From Candidatus Woesearchaeota archaeon (GTDB lineage Archaea; Nanobdellota; Nanobdellia; Woesearchaeales; UBA10216), in contig JACPTE010000001.1 in the NCBI GenBank assembly GCA_016192945.1, positions 1-41,405 on the forward strand: DNA of 41,405 nucleotides. The letters are read 5' to 3'. Under the pieces are notes generated by a model. That model was not told where the DNA came from, ran no database searches, and saw only the letters and a program-made list of their open reading frames with translations. Position numbers and translations under genes: made by a program. This document shows, piece by piece, positions 1 through 8,999 of the stretch (the stretch's first letter is position 1; every line of letters starts with the position of its first letter).

Positions 1-109
1 CAAGGTCATCAGCTATCCTCCTCCAAAGCATGATGTTGTCACTATAAGCCTTCTTCTTAAGCTCGGTGATGAGCTGCTTCAGTTGCTCGTTTGTTGGCCC
101 TGTTCTCAT
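1..109 (-). CDS. rpl18e: Ribosomal protein eL18 (L18e), N-terminal fragment, truncated by window edge
   Basis: Reverse-strand translation from ATG at 107-109: MRTGPTNEQLKQLITELKKKAYSDNIMLWRRIADDL..., an L18e-like N-terminus; follows rpoD and tRNA-Leu in the usual archaeal order. Confidence 0.85.
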   Translation of the reverse strand, partial: MRTGPTNEQLKQLITELKKKAYSDNIMLWRRIADDL

Positions 110-149
110 TTTATTGTAATTTTAATCCAGTTAATCCGGTAACTTATTA

Positions 150-266
150 TGCGGGGGACGAGATTCGAACTCGCGCACCCACTAAGGGACAAGGCCCTCA
201 ACCCTAGGCTCCATGCGCGATAGCTCGCATGAAATTGCGCATTTGGCCAGGCTCTGCCACCCCCGC
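150..266 (-). tRNA. tRNA-Leu (anticodon GAG) with about 31 nt extra sequence, probable non-canonical intron
   Basis: Acceptor GCGGGGG/CCCCCGC + A discriminator; D-arm GCA-GAGCCTGGCCAAA-TGC; anticodon loop TTGAGGG (anticodon at 197-199); variable arm CCC/GGG; T-arm GCGAG-TTCGAAT-CTCGT; 117 nt in total. Confidence 0.88.
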
Positions 267-279
267 ACATCAGCATAAA

Positions 280-1068
280 TCACTTCTTGCCAAGCTCTTT
301 CTGGAAATCAGCCAGCTTGCCCTCAAAGATGCTTACTGCAGACTCTAAAATCTCCCTGCAGTCAAGCTGGCCCCAGGACTCAACGAAAACGACAAAGTCA
401 TTCTCGCTGTCATCTACATTCACTGCGCCCCCTGTCAGCTCATCAATTGAATCTGAAATGTTGCTCCTGACAAGCCCCTTCTCGTTAATGACAACCTTAC
501 CCCCCTTGAGCTCAAACACACTGGGGAAACTTTCAACCAGCGAAGGTTCCTTGATTTCTGAAACATTCCTGATAACAGGATAACGCTTGTAATAAACAAG
601 GCCCGGGCTCCATTTTGCGTGCTCCTTGCCCTTTCCCAGCACTGCCGTTGCCTCTATCTCAAGCTTCTGGCCCTTCAAAAGCCGGGCAACAGGCATCTTC
701 CCGAAAACAGCCTTAACTTTCGGGTCCTTTGATGAAAGCTCTTCTGAATAAACATACCCTGCTGCATCTGAAACAAGAGTAAGCTTCAGCTGGCATCTTG
801 CGCATCCGACCCCGCCGCACTTGCAAGACTCAGGAAGCGTATAGCTTTCAAGGTCAGTCTTCAATGGAACCAGACCAAGCCTGTGGGCAACCATCTCATC
901 ATACATCACAGAGCTGTTCTTTCTAATCTCCACTTCCTCAATTGCCAGCACAGGCACTTCATCCATGGCAATCCTCCTGATGGCATTGACTACAGAAGCA
1001 TTGGTGCCGTGAACAGCAAAAACAAGCTTGTTAGACTTCTTATCGTAATCCAAAAGCTCAATTTCCAT
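280..1068 (-). CDS. rpoD: DNA-directed RNA polymerase subunit D (Rpo3)
   Basis: MEIELLDYDKKSNKLVFAVHGTNASVVNAIRRIAMDEVPVLAIEEVEI... with Cys cluster CKCGGVGCARC; in r-protein operon. Confidence 0.95.
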   Translation of the reverse strand: MEIELLDYDKKSNKLVFAVHGTNASVVNAIRRIAMDEVPVLAIEEVEIRKNSSVMYDEMVAHRLGLVPLKTDLESYTLPESCKCGGVGCARCQLKLTLVSDAAGYVYSEELSSKDPKVKAVFGKMPVARLLKGQKLEIEATAVLGKGKEHAKWSPGLVYYKRYPVIRNVSEIKEPSLVESFPSVFELKGGKVVINEKGLVRSNISDSIDELTGGAVNVDDSENDFVVFVESWGQLDCREILESAVSIFEGKLADFQKELGKK

Positions 1069-1470
1069 TTAAACCCTCCTTCCCCTCTTGCCTCCCTTTT
1101 TCCTGCAGCCGTCATGGGGAATCGGGGTCACATCCTCTATAATCCCAATCCTGAGCCCCATCCTTGAAAGAGCCCGAACAGCTGCCTGTGCACCAGGACC
1201 CGGGTTATTGGGCCCGTCATGGCCTCCTGGGGCCTTTATCTTCACATGTATGCCAGTCAATCCCTTCTCAAAAGCAACCTCTGCAGCCTTTTTTGCAGCA
1301 GCCATTGCAGCGGTAGGGGAGCTTTCCATCCTGTCAGCCTTCACAACCATGCCGCCAGAAGCCCTGCTGATAGTCTCTGTTCCTGTAATGTCTGTAATGT
1401 GGATTATCGTATTATTATAGCTCGCATAAATATGCGCTATTCCCCACCTGACAGGCTCATTCCTTGCCAT
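1069..1470 (-). CDS. rps11: 30S ribosomal protein uS11
   Basis: [38 protein letters not shown]...[13 protein letters not shown]11 signature. Confidence 0.97.
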   Translation of the reverse strand: MARNEPVRWGIAHIYASYNNTIIHITDITGTETISRASGGMVVKADRMESSPTAAMAAAKKAAEVAFEKGLTGIHVKIKAPGGHDGPNNPGPGAQAAVRALSRMGLRIGIIEDVTPIPHDGCRKKGGKRGRRV

Positions 1471-1990
1471 GCCTTGCCTCCACTGCTGCCCGCTCAGGAT
1501 GATCTGATTTTGAAAACGGGCTCTTGCTTATAAACCCTATCTTGCCCTCCTCTTCAGTCTTCACAAGATAAGAAGGGGCTGTAACCTTCTTGTCATTGAC
1601 TGTAACATGCGAATGGACTATCATCTGCCTTGCCTGCTTAATAGAGCGGGCAAGGTTCTTCTTAAACACTATTGTCTGAAGCCTCCTGTCAAGAACATCC
1701 TTAAGCCCAATATCCAGGACAGACTCCAGATTCCTTGACTTGATAAGGCCCAATGACATTACCTTCTCAAGAAGCTGGATGCTCTCCTTCTCTGACTGGG
1801 GATTCTTAAAAGCGATAAGCCTCTTGGCCTGCTTTGAAAAGGTCCTAAGCAGCGAGTTAGCCCTCCAAATCTCCCTCTTGTTTGAAAGCCCGTAATCATC
1901 AAGCAGCACCCTCTCCAAATCAATCCTTGCCTTCTGCCACATATGTGAAGGCATGGTGAACTTTTTCCTGATTCTCCTTGGATCGCCCAT
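1457..1990 (-). CDS. rps4: 30S ribosomal protein uS4
   Basis: [35 protein letters not shown]..., S4 RNA-binding domain; operon context. Confidence 0.96.
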   Translation of the reverse strand: MGDPRRIRKKFTMPSHMWQKARIDLERVLLDDYGLSNKREIWRANSLLRTFSKQAKRLIAFKNPQSEKESIQLLEKVMSLGLIKSRNLESVLDIGLKDVLDRRLQTIVFKKNLARSIKQARQMIVHSHVTVNDKKVTAPSYLVKTEEEGKIGFISKSPFSKSDHPERAAVEARHGKE

Positions 1991-1994
1991 TTTA

Positions 1995-2486
1995 TTATCC
2001 TGTCTTGCCTCCTACCTTGCTCTTTACAACGCCCATAACCTTTCCCTTGTTCCTCCTGAAGTTGCTCCTGGTTCTCTGGCCCCTCACAGGAGCTGCCATG
2101 CCGTGCCTGATGCCCTTGTAGCTCCTTATCTTCTTCATGAGCTTGATGTCATTCTCAATGGCGTAATCCAGATCTGTAGTAAGAAGGTGCTTGTCAACGC
2201 CATCTTCAGCATCCTTTCGCCTGTTGAGCATCCAGGAAGGAAGAACACTCACAGAGTTCCTGATGTTGCTTTCAAGCCTCTTAACCTCATCATCATTGAG
2301 GTAACCGGTCTTCCTCTGCCTGTCAATGCCGCTCAGAACGCAGATGGAATTGGCAAATGAGTAGCTAACTCCCTTAATCCTCCTCAATGCAGCGGCTATC
2401 TGCTTATTTCCGTCAAGGTCTGTGTTTACAATCCTGACTAAATACCTGAAATCCTTGTCTTCCTGAATCTTTTTATCTTCTGCCAT
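1995..2486 (-). CDS. rps13: 30S ribosomal protein uS13
   Basis: DFRYLVRIVNTDLDGNKQIAAALRRIKGVSYSFANSICVLSGI...YKGIRHGMAAPVRGQRTRSNFRRNKG. Confidence 0.96.
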   Translation of the reverse strand: MAEDKKIQEDKDFRYLVRIVNTDLDGNKQIAAALRRIKGVSYSFANSICVLSGIDRQRKTGYLNDDEVKRLESNIRNSVSVLPSWMLNRRKDAEDGVDKHLLTTDLDYAIENDIKLMKKIRSYKGIRHGMAAPVRGQRTRSNFRRNKGKVMGVVKSKVGGKTG

Positions 2487-2504
2487 CGTATTGCATAACT
2501 TATA

Positions 2505-2589
2505 ACAGCCGATTCACGCGAGAATTTGAAAGATAAGACAGCTTTCAAACCCTGACAACGCTTGCCTGCAACAGGCTTACTCGGGCTGT
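2505..2589 (-). promoter_or_regulatory. Candidate structured 5' leader RNA of the rps13-rps4-rps11-rpoD operon
   Basis: Plus-strand coordinates of pairings: 2505-2512 with 2581-2589 (ACAGCCGA/TCGGGCTGT, one bulge), 2525-2532 with 2542-2549 (TTTGAAAG/CTTTCAAA), 2564-2568 with 2572-2576 (GCCTG/CAGGC); lies just below the minus-strand TATA box. Confidence 0.45.
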
Positions 2590-2610
2590 AAGGTCTGGGA
2601 TATAGAGGAT

Positions 2611-2620
2611 GTTTATAAAG
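2611..2620 (-). promoter_or_regulatory. TATA box for the ribosomal protein operon
   Basis: CTTTATAAAC on the minus strand, about 25 nt upstream of the structured leader start. Confidence 0.55.
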
Positions 2621-2744
2621 GTATTGTAAAGATTTTTAAATTAAATCAATCGGTAATTTCTTGATGGCAGGAGACTCGGCAATTGATTGGCTAAAGCCTG
2701 ATACACCGTATCATTGGGCTGGCCTGGTAATGATTATTCTTGGA

Positions 2745-4718
2745 ATGAGATTCATCATAACCCTATTTTTTGCAGTGTTGCTCTTGGCTTCGTTTTCTAA
2801 TGCAGAAAACGGTCAAAACCCAAGAACCATCCTTTCAGAAGCAGGTGAATCTTGCGATAATACCCATTTACAAGCTATATGCATTAATGGCGCGATTTGC
2901 GTAAATAATATTTGCAGGAAGCCAAGAGGAATTGGCGAACCATGTGACTTGTTTTCTAAAGATTGCAGCAATGGATTAAAATGCGATGATGGGACCTGCA
3001 GAGAAAGCAAACTTTACGAAAGCTGCTATTTTAATATCGACTGTGAATCAAGGAACTGTGTCAATGAAACATGCATTGAAAAGGAAGACCTAACATTTTG
3101 TAATGGAGCTGCAGGAAGCTTTTGCTATAAAGATGTTGATTGCCAAGAAGCATTAAAATGCGCCACTAATGTCTGTACAGAAGGGAATGAAGGAGATTTA
3201 TGCACTTTTGATATTGACTGCAAAGCAGGCCTAAAATGCGGCAGTAAAATGTGCAGCCTAGGGGGAGAAAGCTCGCTATGTGATCGAGACTCGGATTGCC
3301 AAAAAGGCCTTGAATGTTTCACAGGAGAAAGAAGGTGCAGAGAATTAAAAGTCAATTCATGGTATTGTGCAGCAGGCTTTAAAGATTGCCCAAAAGGAAC
3401 AAAATGCATTCCAGATAATGAACTAAATCCAAGAAGTGCTGGCTCTTGCAGCGATGGAAGCATAGGAGCAAGTTGCAACAAAGACGCTGATTGTAAAAAC
3501 GGAATTTCATGTTTTGAAGGCATTTGTTCAAAAAAAGGGTCAACAAATATATGCAGAGACGTTTCGGATTGCCAAGAAGGAATGATCTGCAGTAACATAT
3601 TCAAATCCCCTAATAATTTGATTGCTGGATGGTTAGGGAGCTTTAAGAAAGAGCATTTTCTTGGAGTCTGCGTCCAGCCGAACCTAAACTCGTGCATAAT
3701 AAGTAAGGAACCCTCGAGTTTGAATGAGGAATTGCCGATTGATAAAAAAACAACAAAAAGTGGAGAGTGCATAAAAGAATCGTTTAAGGAAGTTCAAAGG
3801 AAAGAATTCCCTACTGTGAGTGGCAGGCTTATTTTAAGGTTAATCGATTGTGACAACTGTGAAATAGAAATCAAGACTCATTCTCGAGGCAGTATTTTGA
3901 CAAGAAAATCCGACAACAAATTTATCACAAAAGAGTTTGATTATAACGACAATGAAAAAGCCTTAATCATCATAAAGAGGAAAATAAATGACCAAGAAGG
4001 AAGAATATCTGTGCTTGTCGATTTAAAGTCCAAAGGCGGTGATAATGAAGTGTTGATATCTTCAGCACAGGATACCAAAAAAATTGAAGGGTTTAAAATT
4101 GAAATAAAACAGAAATATGGAATAGATGTGGTTGATACAGACGCCAAATGGTCGCAATATGAACTTGAATTGATAAAGCAGGCATTAGAAGAGTTGCCAG
4201 CATCATTCTTAGAAAAAATGCCTGTTAAAAAAATTGTAAGAAAGGCTCCTTTTTTAGACAGGAAAGGATTAGTGGTCAACAGGGACCCGACAACAGTAGA
4301 AATTCATGATGGCGCATTGCTTCAGGGCACGTATAGTCCTGAGCAAGAATTTACAAGTGGTTTTAAGGGCCAGATGGTGCATGAGATTACCCATACAGTG
4401 CAGTTAAACGGGTATAATGGAATTTTCTCAAATCAATATGAAAACCCCATTCTTAAAAGTTTCATGGATGCAGTAGGCTGGAAAGTAGGACTATATGTTC
4501 CTTTCTTTGATTCTTTAATGGGGATTTTTGGGAGGGATTTTATTGCAGGATGTGAACCTTCGGTATTCCCTTCAGAATATGCATCTGCAAACCCGAAAGA
4601 AGACATGGCTGAATCTGTTGCGTTTTATGTTTATGATCCTGAATATCTTTCAGAAATATCCCCTGCAAGATATTCGTGGATTAAACAGAATCTGTTTGAT
4701 GGGAAAGAGTTTAAGTGA
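2745..4718 (+). CDS. Secreted Cys-rich-repeat protein with C-terminal zinc metalloprotease domain (HEITH...EDMAES; lethal-factor-like/ATLF-type gluzincin)
   Basis: Signal peptide MRFIITLFFAVLLLASFSNA; about 8 CxxDxDCxxGLxCxxxxC repeats; HExxH in GQMVHEITHTVQ, then downstream NPKEDMAESVAFYVYDPEYL. The ORF extends upstream to 2661/2664. Confidence 0.7.
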   Translation: MRFIITLFFAVLLLASFSNAENGQNPRTILSEAGESCDNTHLQAICINGAICVNNICRKPRGIGEPCDLFSKDCSNGLKCDDGTCRESKLYESCYFNIDCESRNCVNETCIEKEDLTFCNGAAGSFCYKDVDCQEALKCATNVCTEGNEGDLCTFDIDCKAGLKCGSKMCSLGGESSLCDRDSDCQKGLECFTGERRCRELKVNSWYCAAGFKDCPKGTKCIPDNELNPRSAGSCSDGSIGASCNKDADCKNGISCFEGICSKKGSTNICRDVSDCQEGMICSNIFKSPNNLIAGWLGSFKKEHFLGVCVQPNLNSCIISKEPSSLNEELPIDKKTTKSGECIKESFKEVQRKEFPTVSGRLILRLIDCDNCEIEIKTHSRGSILTRKSDNKFITKEFDYNDNEKALIIIKRKINDQEGRISVLVDLKSKGGDNEVLISSAQDTKKIEGFKIEIKQKYGIDVVDTDAKWSQYELELIKQALEELPASFLEKMPVKKIVRKAPFLDRKGLVVNRDPTTVEIHDGALLQGTYSPEQEFTSGFKGQMVHEITHTVQLNGYNGIFSNQYENPILKSFMDAVGWKVGLYVPFFDSLMGIFGRDFIAGCEPSVFPSEYASANPKEDMAESVAFYVYDPEYLSEISPARYSWIKQNLFDGKEFK

Positions 4719-4764
4719 ACTATTTTTCATCAAATTTTTATATCCTTGCAGAGTTAATATCTTC

Positions 4765-6003
4765 ATGAAATTCGCCCACATGGCAGACTGCCATATAGGG
4801 AGCTGGCAGAGGACTCCAAAGCTTGCTGATGCCAGCATAACCGCCTTCATGAAAGCCATGGACATATGCGCTGAAGAGAAGGTTGACTTCATACTAATCT
4901 CTGGAGACTTGTTTGACACATCAATGCCTGCCCTGGACAAGCTGAAGGAGGCTGTAGCAAAGCTCAAGGAGATAAAGGATACCGGAATTCCTGTATATGT
5001 GATTGCCGGAAGCCATGACTACAGCCCAACAGGAAAGACCATGCTTGATGTGCTTGAAAAGGCAGGGCTGTTCACAAATGTCTCAAGAAGCTTTGAAGAG
5101 GATGGGCAGCTGAGGTTTGAGTTCACTGTTGACAGGAAAACAGGGGCTAAAATAGTTGGGATTCTTGGGAAAAAGGGAGGGCTTGAAAAGCACTCCTATT
5201 CCAGCCTGCTCAAGAAAGAGCTTGAAGCAGAAAAGGGATTCAAGATATTCATGCTTCATTCAGGAATAGAGGAATATAAGCCAAAGCACCTTGAGCAGAT
5301 GGAGGCAATACCGCTTTCAAGCTTCCCAAAGGGGTTTGATTATTATGCAGCAGGGCACATACACGGCGTTTTCAGCAGGGAAGAGCCTGAATACGGGCTC
5401 ATAGCATTTCCAGGGCCGCTGTTCCCGAATAATTTTGACGAGCTTGAAAAGCTTCATAATGGGGGGTTTTACATCGCTGAAACTGTGGTGAATGAAGGGA
5501 GCAGCAACATAAAACTCAGGCACATTCCCATAAAGCTATACGATTTCCTCCCAGTCAGCATTGACTGCAATGGAAAAACGCCACAGGATGTTGAACTGGA
5601 GCTGCTGAAAATCACCAAGGACAAGGACTTCTCAAACACAATAGTTGGACTAAGGGCCTTTGGAACAATAAAAGGGGGGAAAACAACAGACATCAATTTC
5701 AGGGAAATAATAAGCGCTTTCTATTCAAGGGGGGCTCACTGCGTGCTGAAAAACTCATACGCGCTTACAAGCGAGTTCTTTGAGGAGAAAAAAGTGCACA
5801 CAGGCACTGTTGAGGAGCTGGAACTCTCCATAATGAACGAGCACATTGGACAGGCAAAGATTTTTGAAAGGGAAAAAGAGATGGAGATAGCAAAATCCCT
5901 GATGCAAGCCCTTGGAAAGGAAAAAGATGAGGGCGAGAGGCAGGCTGACTTTGATGCGAGGCTCATTGAAGATGTCCAGAGGATTCTTGATATAAGGCTT
6001 TGA
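4765..6003 (+). CDS. mre11: DNA double-strand break repair protein Mre11 (calcineurin-like nuclease)
   Basis: MKFAHMADCHIGSW...FILISGDLFDTSMP...VYVIAGSHDYSP...FMLHSGIEEY...YYAAGHIHG phosphoesterase motifs. Confidence 0.9.
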   Translation: MKFAHMADCHIGSWQRTPKLADASITAFMKAMDICAEEKVDFILISGDLFDTSMPALDKLKEAVAKLKEIKDTGIPVYVIAGSHDYSPTGKTMLDVLEKAGLFTNVSRSFEEDGQLRFEFTVDRKTGAKIVGILGKKGGLEKHSYSSLLKKELEAEKGFKIFMLHSGIEEYKPKHLEQMEAIPLSSFPKGFDYYAAGHIHGVFSREEPEYGLIAFPGPLFPNNFDELEKLHNGGFYIAETVVNEGSSNIKLRHIPIKLYDFLPVSIDCNGKTPQDVELELLKITKDKDFSNTIVGLRAFGTIKGGKTTDINFREIISAFYSRGAHCVLKNSYALTSEFFEEKKVHTGTVEELELSIMNEHIGQAKIFEREKEMEIAKSLMQALGKEKDEGERQADFDARLIEDVQRILDIRL

Positions 6004-6214
6004 ACTCCTGCTCAGGCTCAAGAAAATAGCCCTTTGCAGCCAGCTCATTGGCAGCATCATCTGACATGACTGCGTAATAAGCCCTGATAAACCCGAATTT
6101 CTTAACACTGCTGGCTGATAAACCTTCAAGCAATGAATCAAGGCAGTCAAGCCTGCTTGATGGCTCATCCCTTCCTATCCTGATAAAATAGCCTGAGTCC
6201 AATCTTATCACCAC
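5963..6214 (-). CDS. Small conserved-type hypothetical protein (83 aa)
   Basis: MVIRLDSGYFIRIGRDEPSSRLDCLDSLLEGLSASSVKKFGFIRAYYAVMSDDAANELAAKGYFLEPEQEF...; start overlaps the stop of the subtilase gene. Confidence 0.6.
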   Translation of the reverse strand: MVIRLDSGYFIRIGRDEPSSRLDCLDSLLEGLSASSVKKFGFIRAYYAVMSDDAANELAAKGYFLEPEQEFKALYQESSGHLQ

Positions 6215-7401
6215 ACAATCCTTTTAACAATCTCCACCAGCCCGCGCTTCCCTGACAAGAGCCCCATAACCATCCTGTCAGCCCTGACCAGGCCTGAGCC
6301 AAAGGTGTCTGCATCCCCCAGCGCCTCAGCAGACTGCCCAATTAACTCTGAAATGCTGCCGCCCCTTAAAAAAGGCAGGGCAAGTGCAATTGAGCCTGTA
6401 ACATGAGGGGCTGCCATGGAAGTGCCGCTCAAGGTGGCATACGACCCGCCAATATACGACGATATAATCTCAACGCCGGGGGCAGAAACATCATTGGTGT
6501 AGAAAACATTGCTGAATGATGCGTGCCCATTATAGCGGTCAACAGCAGCCACAGCAATTACCGGCTCTCCAAATGCAGCAGGATAGCTTGCATACTCTCC
6601 ACCGTCGTTTCCAGCAGCTGCAACAATAACCAACCCGTTATTGTAAGAGTAATCGCAAATATCCTGGAATGCAGACGAGGCAACAGGGCTTCCCAAGCTC
6701 ATGTTGACTACATCCATGCCGTTTTTCAAAGCCCACTCAACGCCTGCAATAACATTGCTTTCCATGCCAGAGCCATTTTCATCAAGAACCCTGATTGAAT
6801 ACAGCGTGCTGCCAACAGCAACGCCATAATTCTGCCCGCAGCTGATTCCTGCAACATGGGTGCCGTGACCATTCCTGTCCAATGGATTGTCATTGTTGCC
6901 TACAAAATCATAGCCCTTCAAATCCTCAAAGTTGGAGCTAACCTCTGGATGGCCATACTCAATGCCTGTGTCTATTATGCCAATCCTTACGCCTTCTCCA
7001 ACAGAATATTTCCTGGCCTCGTAAGCTCCTATGTTGATGAGGTTCCATAAATCGCCCTTCCTGTTCAACCCTGATGATTTCACAGGAGCAGGGATTGAAA
7101 AGCGTGCAGATGCCTCAACTGAGCTGATAAGACTGGTGAACTCAGCATAAGCCATTGAATTCTTAACCAGCCCTACAGCATCAGCCCTGTCGCATTCAAA
7201 ACTTATGTAAGGGATAAACTCGTAAACATGGCTGACTCTTCCCAACCTGCCAAGCCTTTCAGCCAGCCTGCCCTTTTTCATTCCCTCTGCCCGCACTATA
7301 AGCTCCAGGCTGCCTTGGCTGACGCCCTTCTTTAAAGCTGAGTGAATGAGATTCTGCCTTTTAAGCATAAGCTGGCTGCTAACCCTGCCGAAACTGAACA
7401 T
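6208..7401 (-). CDS. Subtilisin-like serine protease (S8 family), no evident signal peptide
   Basis: Catalytic triad motifs GIIDTGIEY (Asp), NGHGTHVAGI (His), SGTSMAAPHVTG (Ser); N-terminal propeptide-like region. Confidence 0.92.
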   Translation of the reverse strand: MFSFGRVSSQLMLKRQNLIHSALKKGVSQGSLELIVRAEGMKKGRLAERLGRLGRVSHVYEFIPYISFECDRADAVGLVKNSMAYAEFTSLISSVEASARFSIPAPVKSSGLNRKGDLWNLINIGAYEARKYSVGEGVRIGIIDTGIEYGHPEVSSNFEDLKGYDFVGNNDNPLDRNGHGTHVAGISCGQNYGVAVGSTLYSIRVLDENGSGMESNVIAGVEWALKNGMDVVNMSLGSPVASSAFQDICDYSYNNGLVIVAAAGNDGGEYASYPAAFGEPVIAVAAVDRYNGHASFSNVFYTNDVSAPGVEIISSYIGGSYATLSGTSMAAPHVTGSIALALPFLRGGSISELIGQSAEALGDADTFGSGLVRADRMVMGLLSGKRGLVEIVKRIVW

Positions 7402-7456
7402 TCAGGAAACATGCCCTTACGAATTAAAATGTGTAAGCAGGAAATTCCCGAAAGAA

Positions 7457-7476
7457 CAATTAAAAAAAATGAAAAC
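7457..7476 (-). terminator. Possible U-rich archaeal terminator downstream of gatB
   Basis: Minus-strand GTTTTCATTTTTTTTAATTG tract in the gatB-subtilase intergenic region. Confidence 0.3.
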
Positions 7477-7556
7477 AAATCAAAATTATAGGAAAATCTC
7501 CGATAAAAGGGGGATAAAACGAAAAGAAAGGGCATTTAGTCGGATTTATCCAGACA

Positions 7557-8936
7557 TCACTTATGCAGAGCCACTCTACTGAGAATTATTTCCCTGACTT
7601 TCCTGGGGTCTGCACGGCCCTTTGTCCTTGCAATCACCTGGCCAACAATGAAATTAAGGGCTTTCTCTTCGCCTTTCATGTAATCGCTTACAGCCTTCCT
7701 GTTGGAATTTACAGCCTCATCGCACAGCCTTTCAAGCTCTGAAACATCACTCAAAACAAGGAGTCCCTCATCCTTGACATATGCCTCAACATCAAAGGGC
7801 TTATCAGCCAGCTTCTCAAGAATCTTCTTGCCAACCTCATCAGTAATCCTCCCCTGCTCAACAAGCCTCAGGAGCTGGATTATATGGGACTCGTCAAACT
7901 CCAGATCCTGCAGCTCCTTTTTGTTATAGTTCAAAACCCTCAACAGCTCCCGCCTTAGCCAGCGGGCTGCAAGAACCGGGTTGACTTTCGCAGCAACCCT
8001 CTCAAACAAATCAGCAAGCAGAATCTCTGATGAAAGAATCTCTGCATCTGCCCTGTCAATCCTCAGCTTGCCAATATACCGCTCCATCTTCTCATGGGGC
8101 TTCTCAGGGAGAGCCTTCCTGATGGATGCAGCATAGCGCTCACTTACGTGGATTGCCGGAAGGTCTGGCTCAGGAATGAACATGTAATCCATGGCAAGCT
8201 CCTTCTTGCGCATAAAAACCGTTTCCTGAAGCTGCTCAACCCATGCCCTTGTCTCAAGCTCAACCCTCCTGCCAGAGCTGACAAGCTTCTCCTGCCTTTT
8301 TGCCTCGTAGTTAATTGCTGAGACTATGCTCTTCAGCGAGTTTACATTCTTAACCTCAACCCTGCTGAAATCAGGGCTTATGGAAATGTTCACGTCGCAC
8401 TTAATGCCTGAATCAGGATTAACAGCCCGGATGTATCCTAATGTAGTGATTAAGCGCTTAAGCCACTCCCTTACCTGCTCGGCAGATGTGAAGTCAGGCT
8501 TGGTCACAATCTCAACCAGGGGGTAACCAGACCTGTTGTAGTCAACAAAGCCAGTCTCAGGGTCCCACCTTGCAGGGTCTTCCTCCAGATGAACCTCCTC
8601 AATCCCTATGCCAAGAAAATTCCCATTAACCCCCACAGGGCTTGAATATGTCCCGGAGATAGTCCTCTGGTAGCCTGAAGGCAAATCAGGCCAGGAATAA
8701 TGCTTTCTCTGAAAAAGAAGCCTGCTGTTAAGGGAGCATCCAAGAAACTGGGCTATGGCAATAATCCTGTCAAGGGCATCCTTGTTGGGAAGCATTGGCT
8801 TGCTTCCGGGCTGGGAAGTGCAGACAGGGCATATGGTCGTATTAGGAGATGCCTCAGCATCAATCCTGCAATTGCAGAACAGCTTTGCATCAACAAAGAT
8901 GTAGCCATGAACCTCAATGCCAATCTTCAACTGCAT
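7557..8936 (-). CDS. gatB: Asp-tRNA(Asn)/Glu-tRNA(Gln) amidotransferase subunit B
   Basis: MQLKIGIEVHGYIFVDAKLFCNCRIDA...TICPVCTSQPGSKPMLN-type motif, KHYSWPDLPSGYQRTIS, HLEEDPAR, DYNRSGYPLVEIVT, C-terminal YqeY-like domain. Confidence 0.95.
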   Translation of the reverse strand: MQLKIGIEVHGYIFVDAKLFCNCRIDAEASPNTTICPVCTSQPGSKPMLPNKDALDRIIAIAQFLGCSLNSRLLFQRKHYSWPDLPSGYQRTISGTYSSPVGVNGNFLGIGIEEVHLEEDPARWDPETGFVDYNRSGYPLVEIVTKPDFTSAEQVREWLKRLITTLGYIRAVNPDSGIKCDVNISISPDFSRVEVKNVNSLKSIVSAINYEAKRQEKLVSSGRRVELETRAWVEQLQETVFMRKKELAMDYMFIPEPDLPAIHVSERYAASIRKALPEKPHEKMERYIGKLRIDRADAEILSSEILLADLFERVAAKVNPVLAARWLRRELLRVLNYNKKELQDLEFDESHIIQLLRLVEQGRITDEVGKKILEKLADKPFDVEAYVKDEGLLVLSDVSELERLCDEAVNSNRKAVSDYMKGEEKALNFIVGQVIARTKGRADPRKVREIILSRVALHK

Positions 8937-8999
8937 AATGCCCTGATATTACGGCGGTTTTATATAGTTTGCCAAATAATCCAAAAAAGGAACACGACC

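Noticed and set aside
2505-2589. Leader structure considered as a tRNA or box H/ACA RNA
   Set aside because: No T-arm GGTTCGAATCC-like element or anticodon arm; no ACA box after the hairpin; kept only as an unclassified structured leader.
4528-4764. N-terminal extension of the mre11 ORF
   Set aside because: It overlaps the end of the metalloprotease gene; family-typical start MKFAHMADCHIG at 4765 follows a TATA-like ATTTTTATAT at leaderless spacing.
5755-6168. Minus-strand ORF 5755..6168 (137 aa)
   Set aside because: Largely antisense to mre11 and out of frame with the better-supported 83-aa ORF that is coupled to the subtilase.
7500-7556. Inverted repeat GGATAAA...TTTATCC near the gatB 3' end considered as a riboswitch or attenuator
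   Set aside because: Short 7-bp stem with a long unstructured loop in AT-rich DNA; no supporting structure.
8700-8999. N-terminal extension of the NUDIX/IDI-like ORF
   Set aside because: It lies antisense over the conserved gatB N-terminus; start at 9000 fits the domain and a TATA-like element near 8960.
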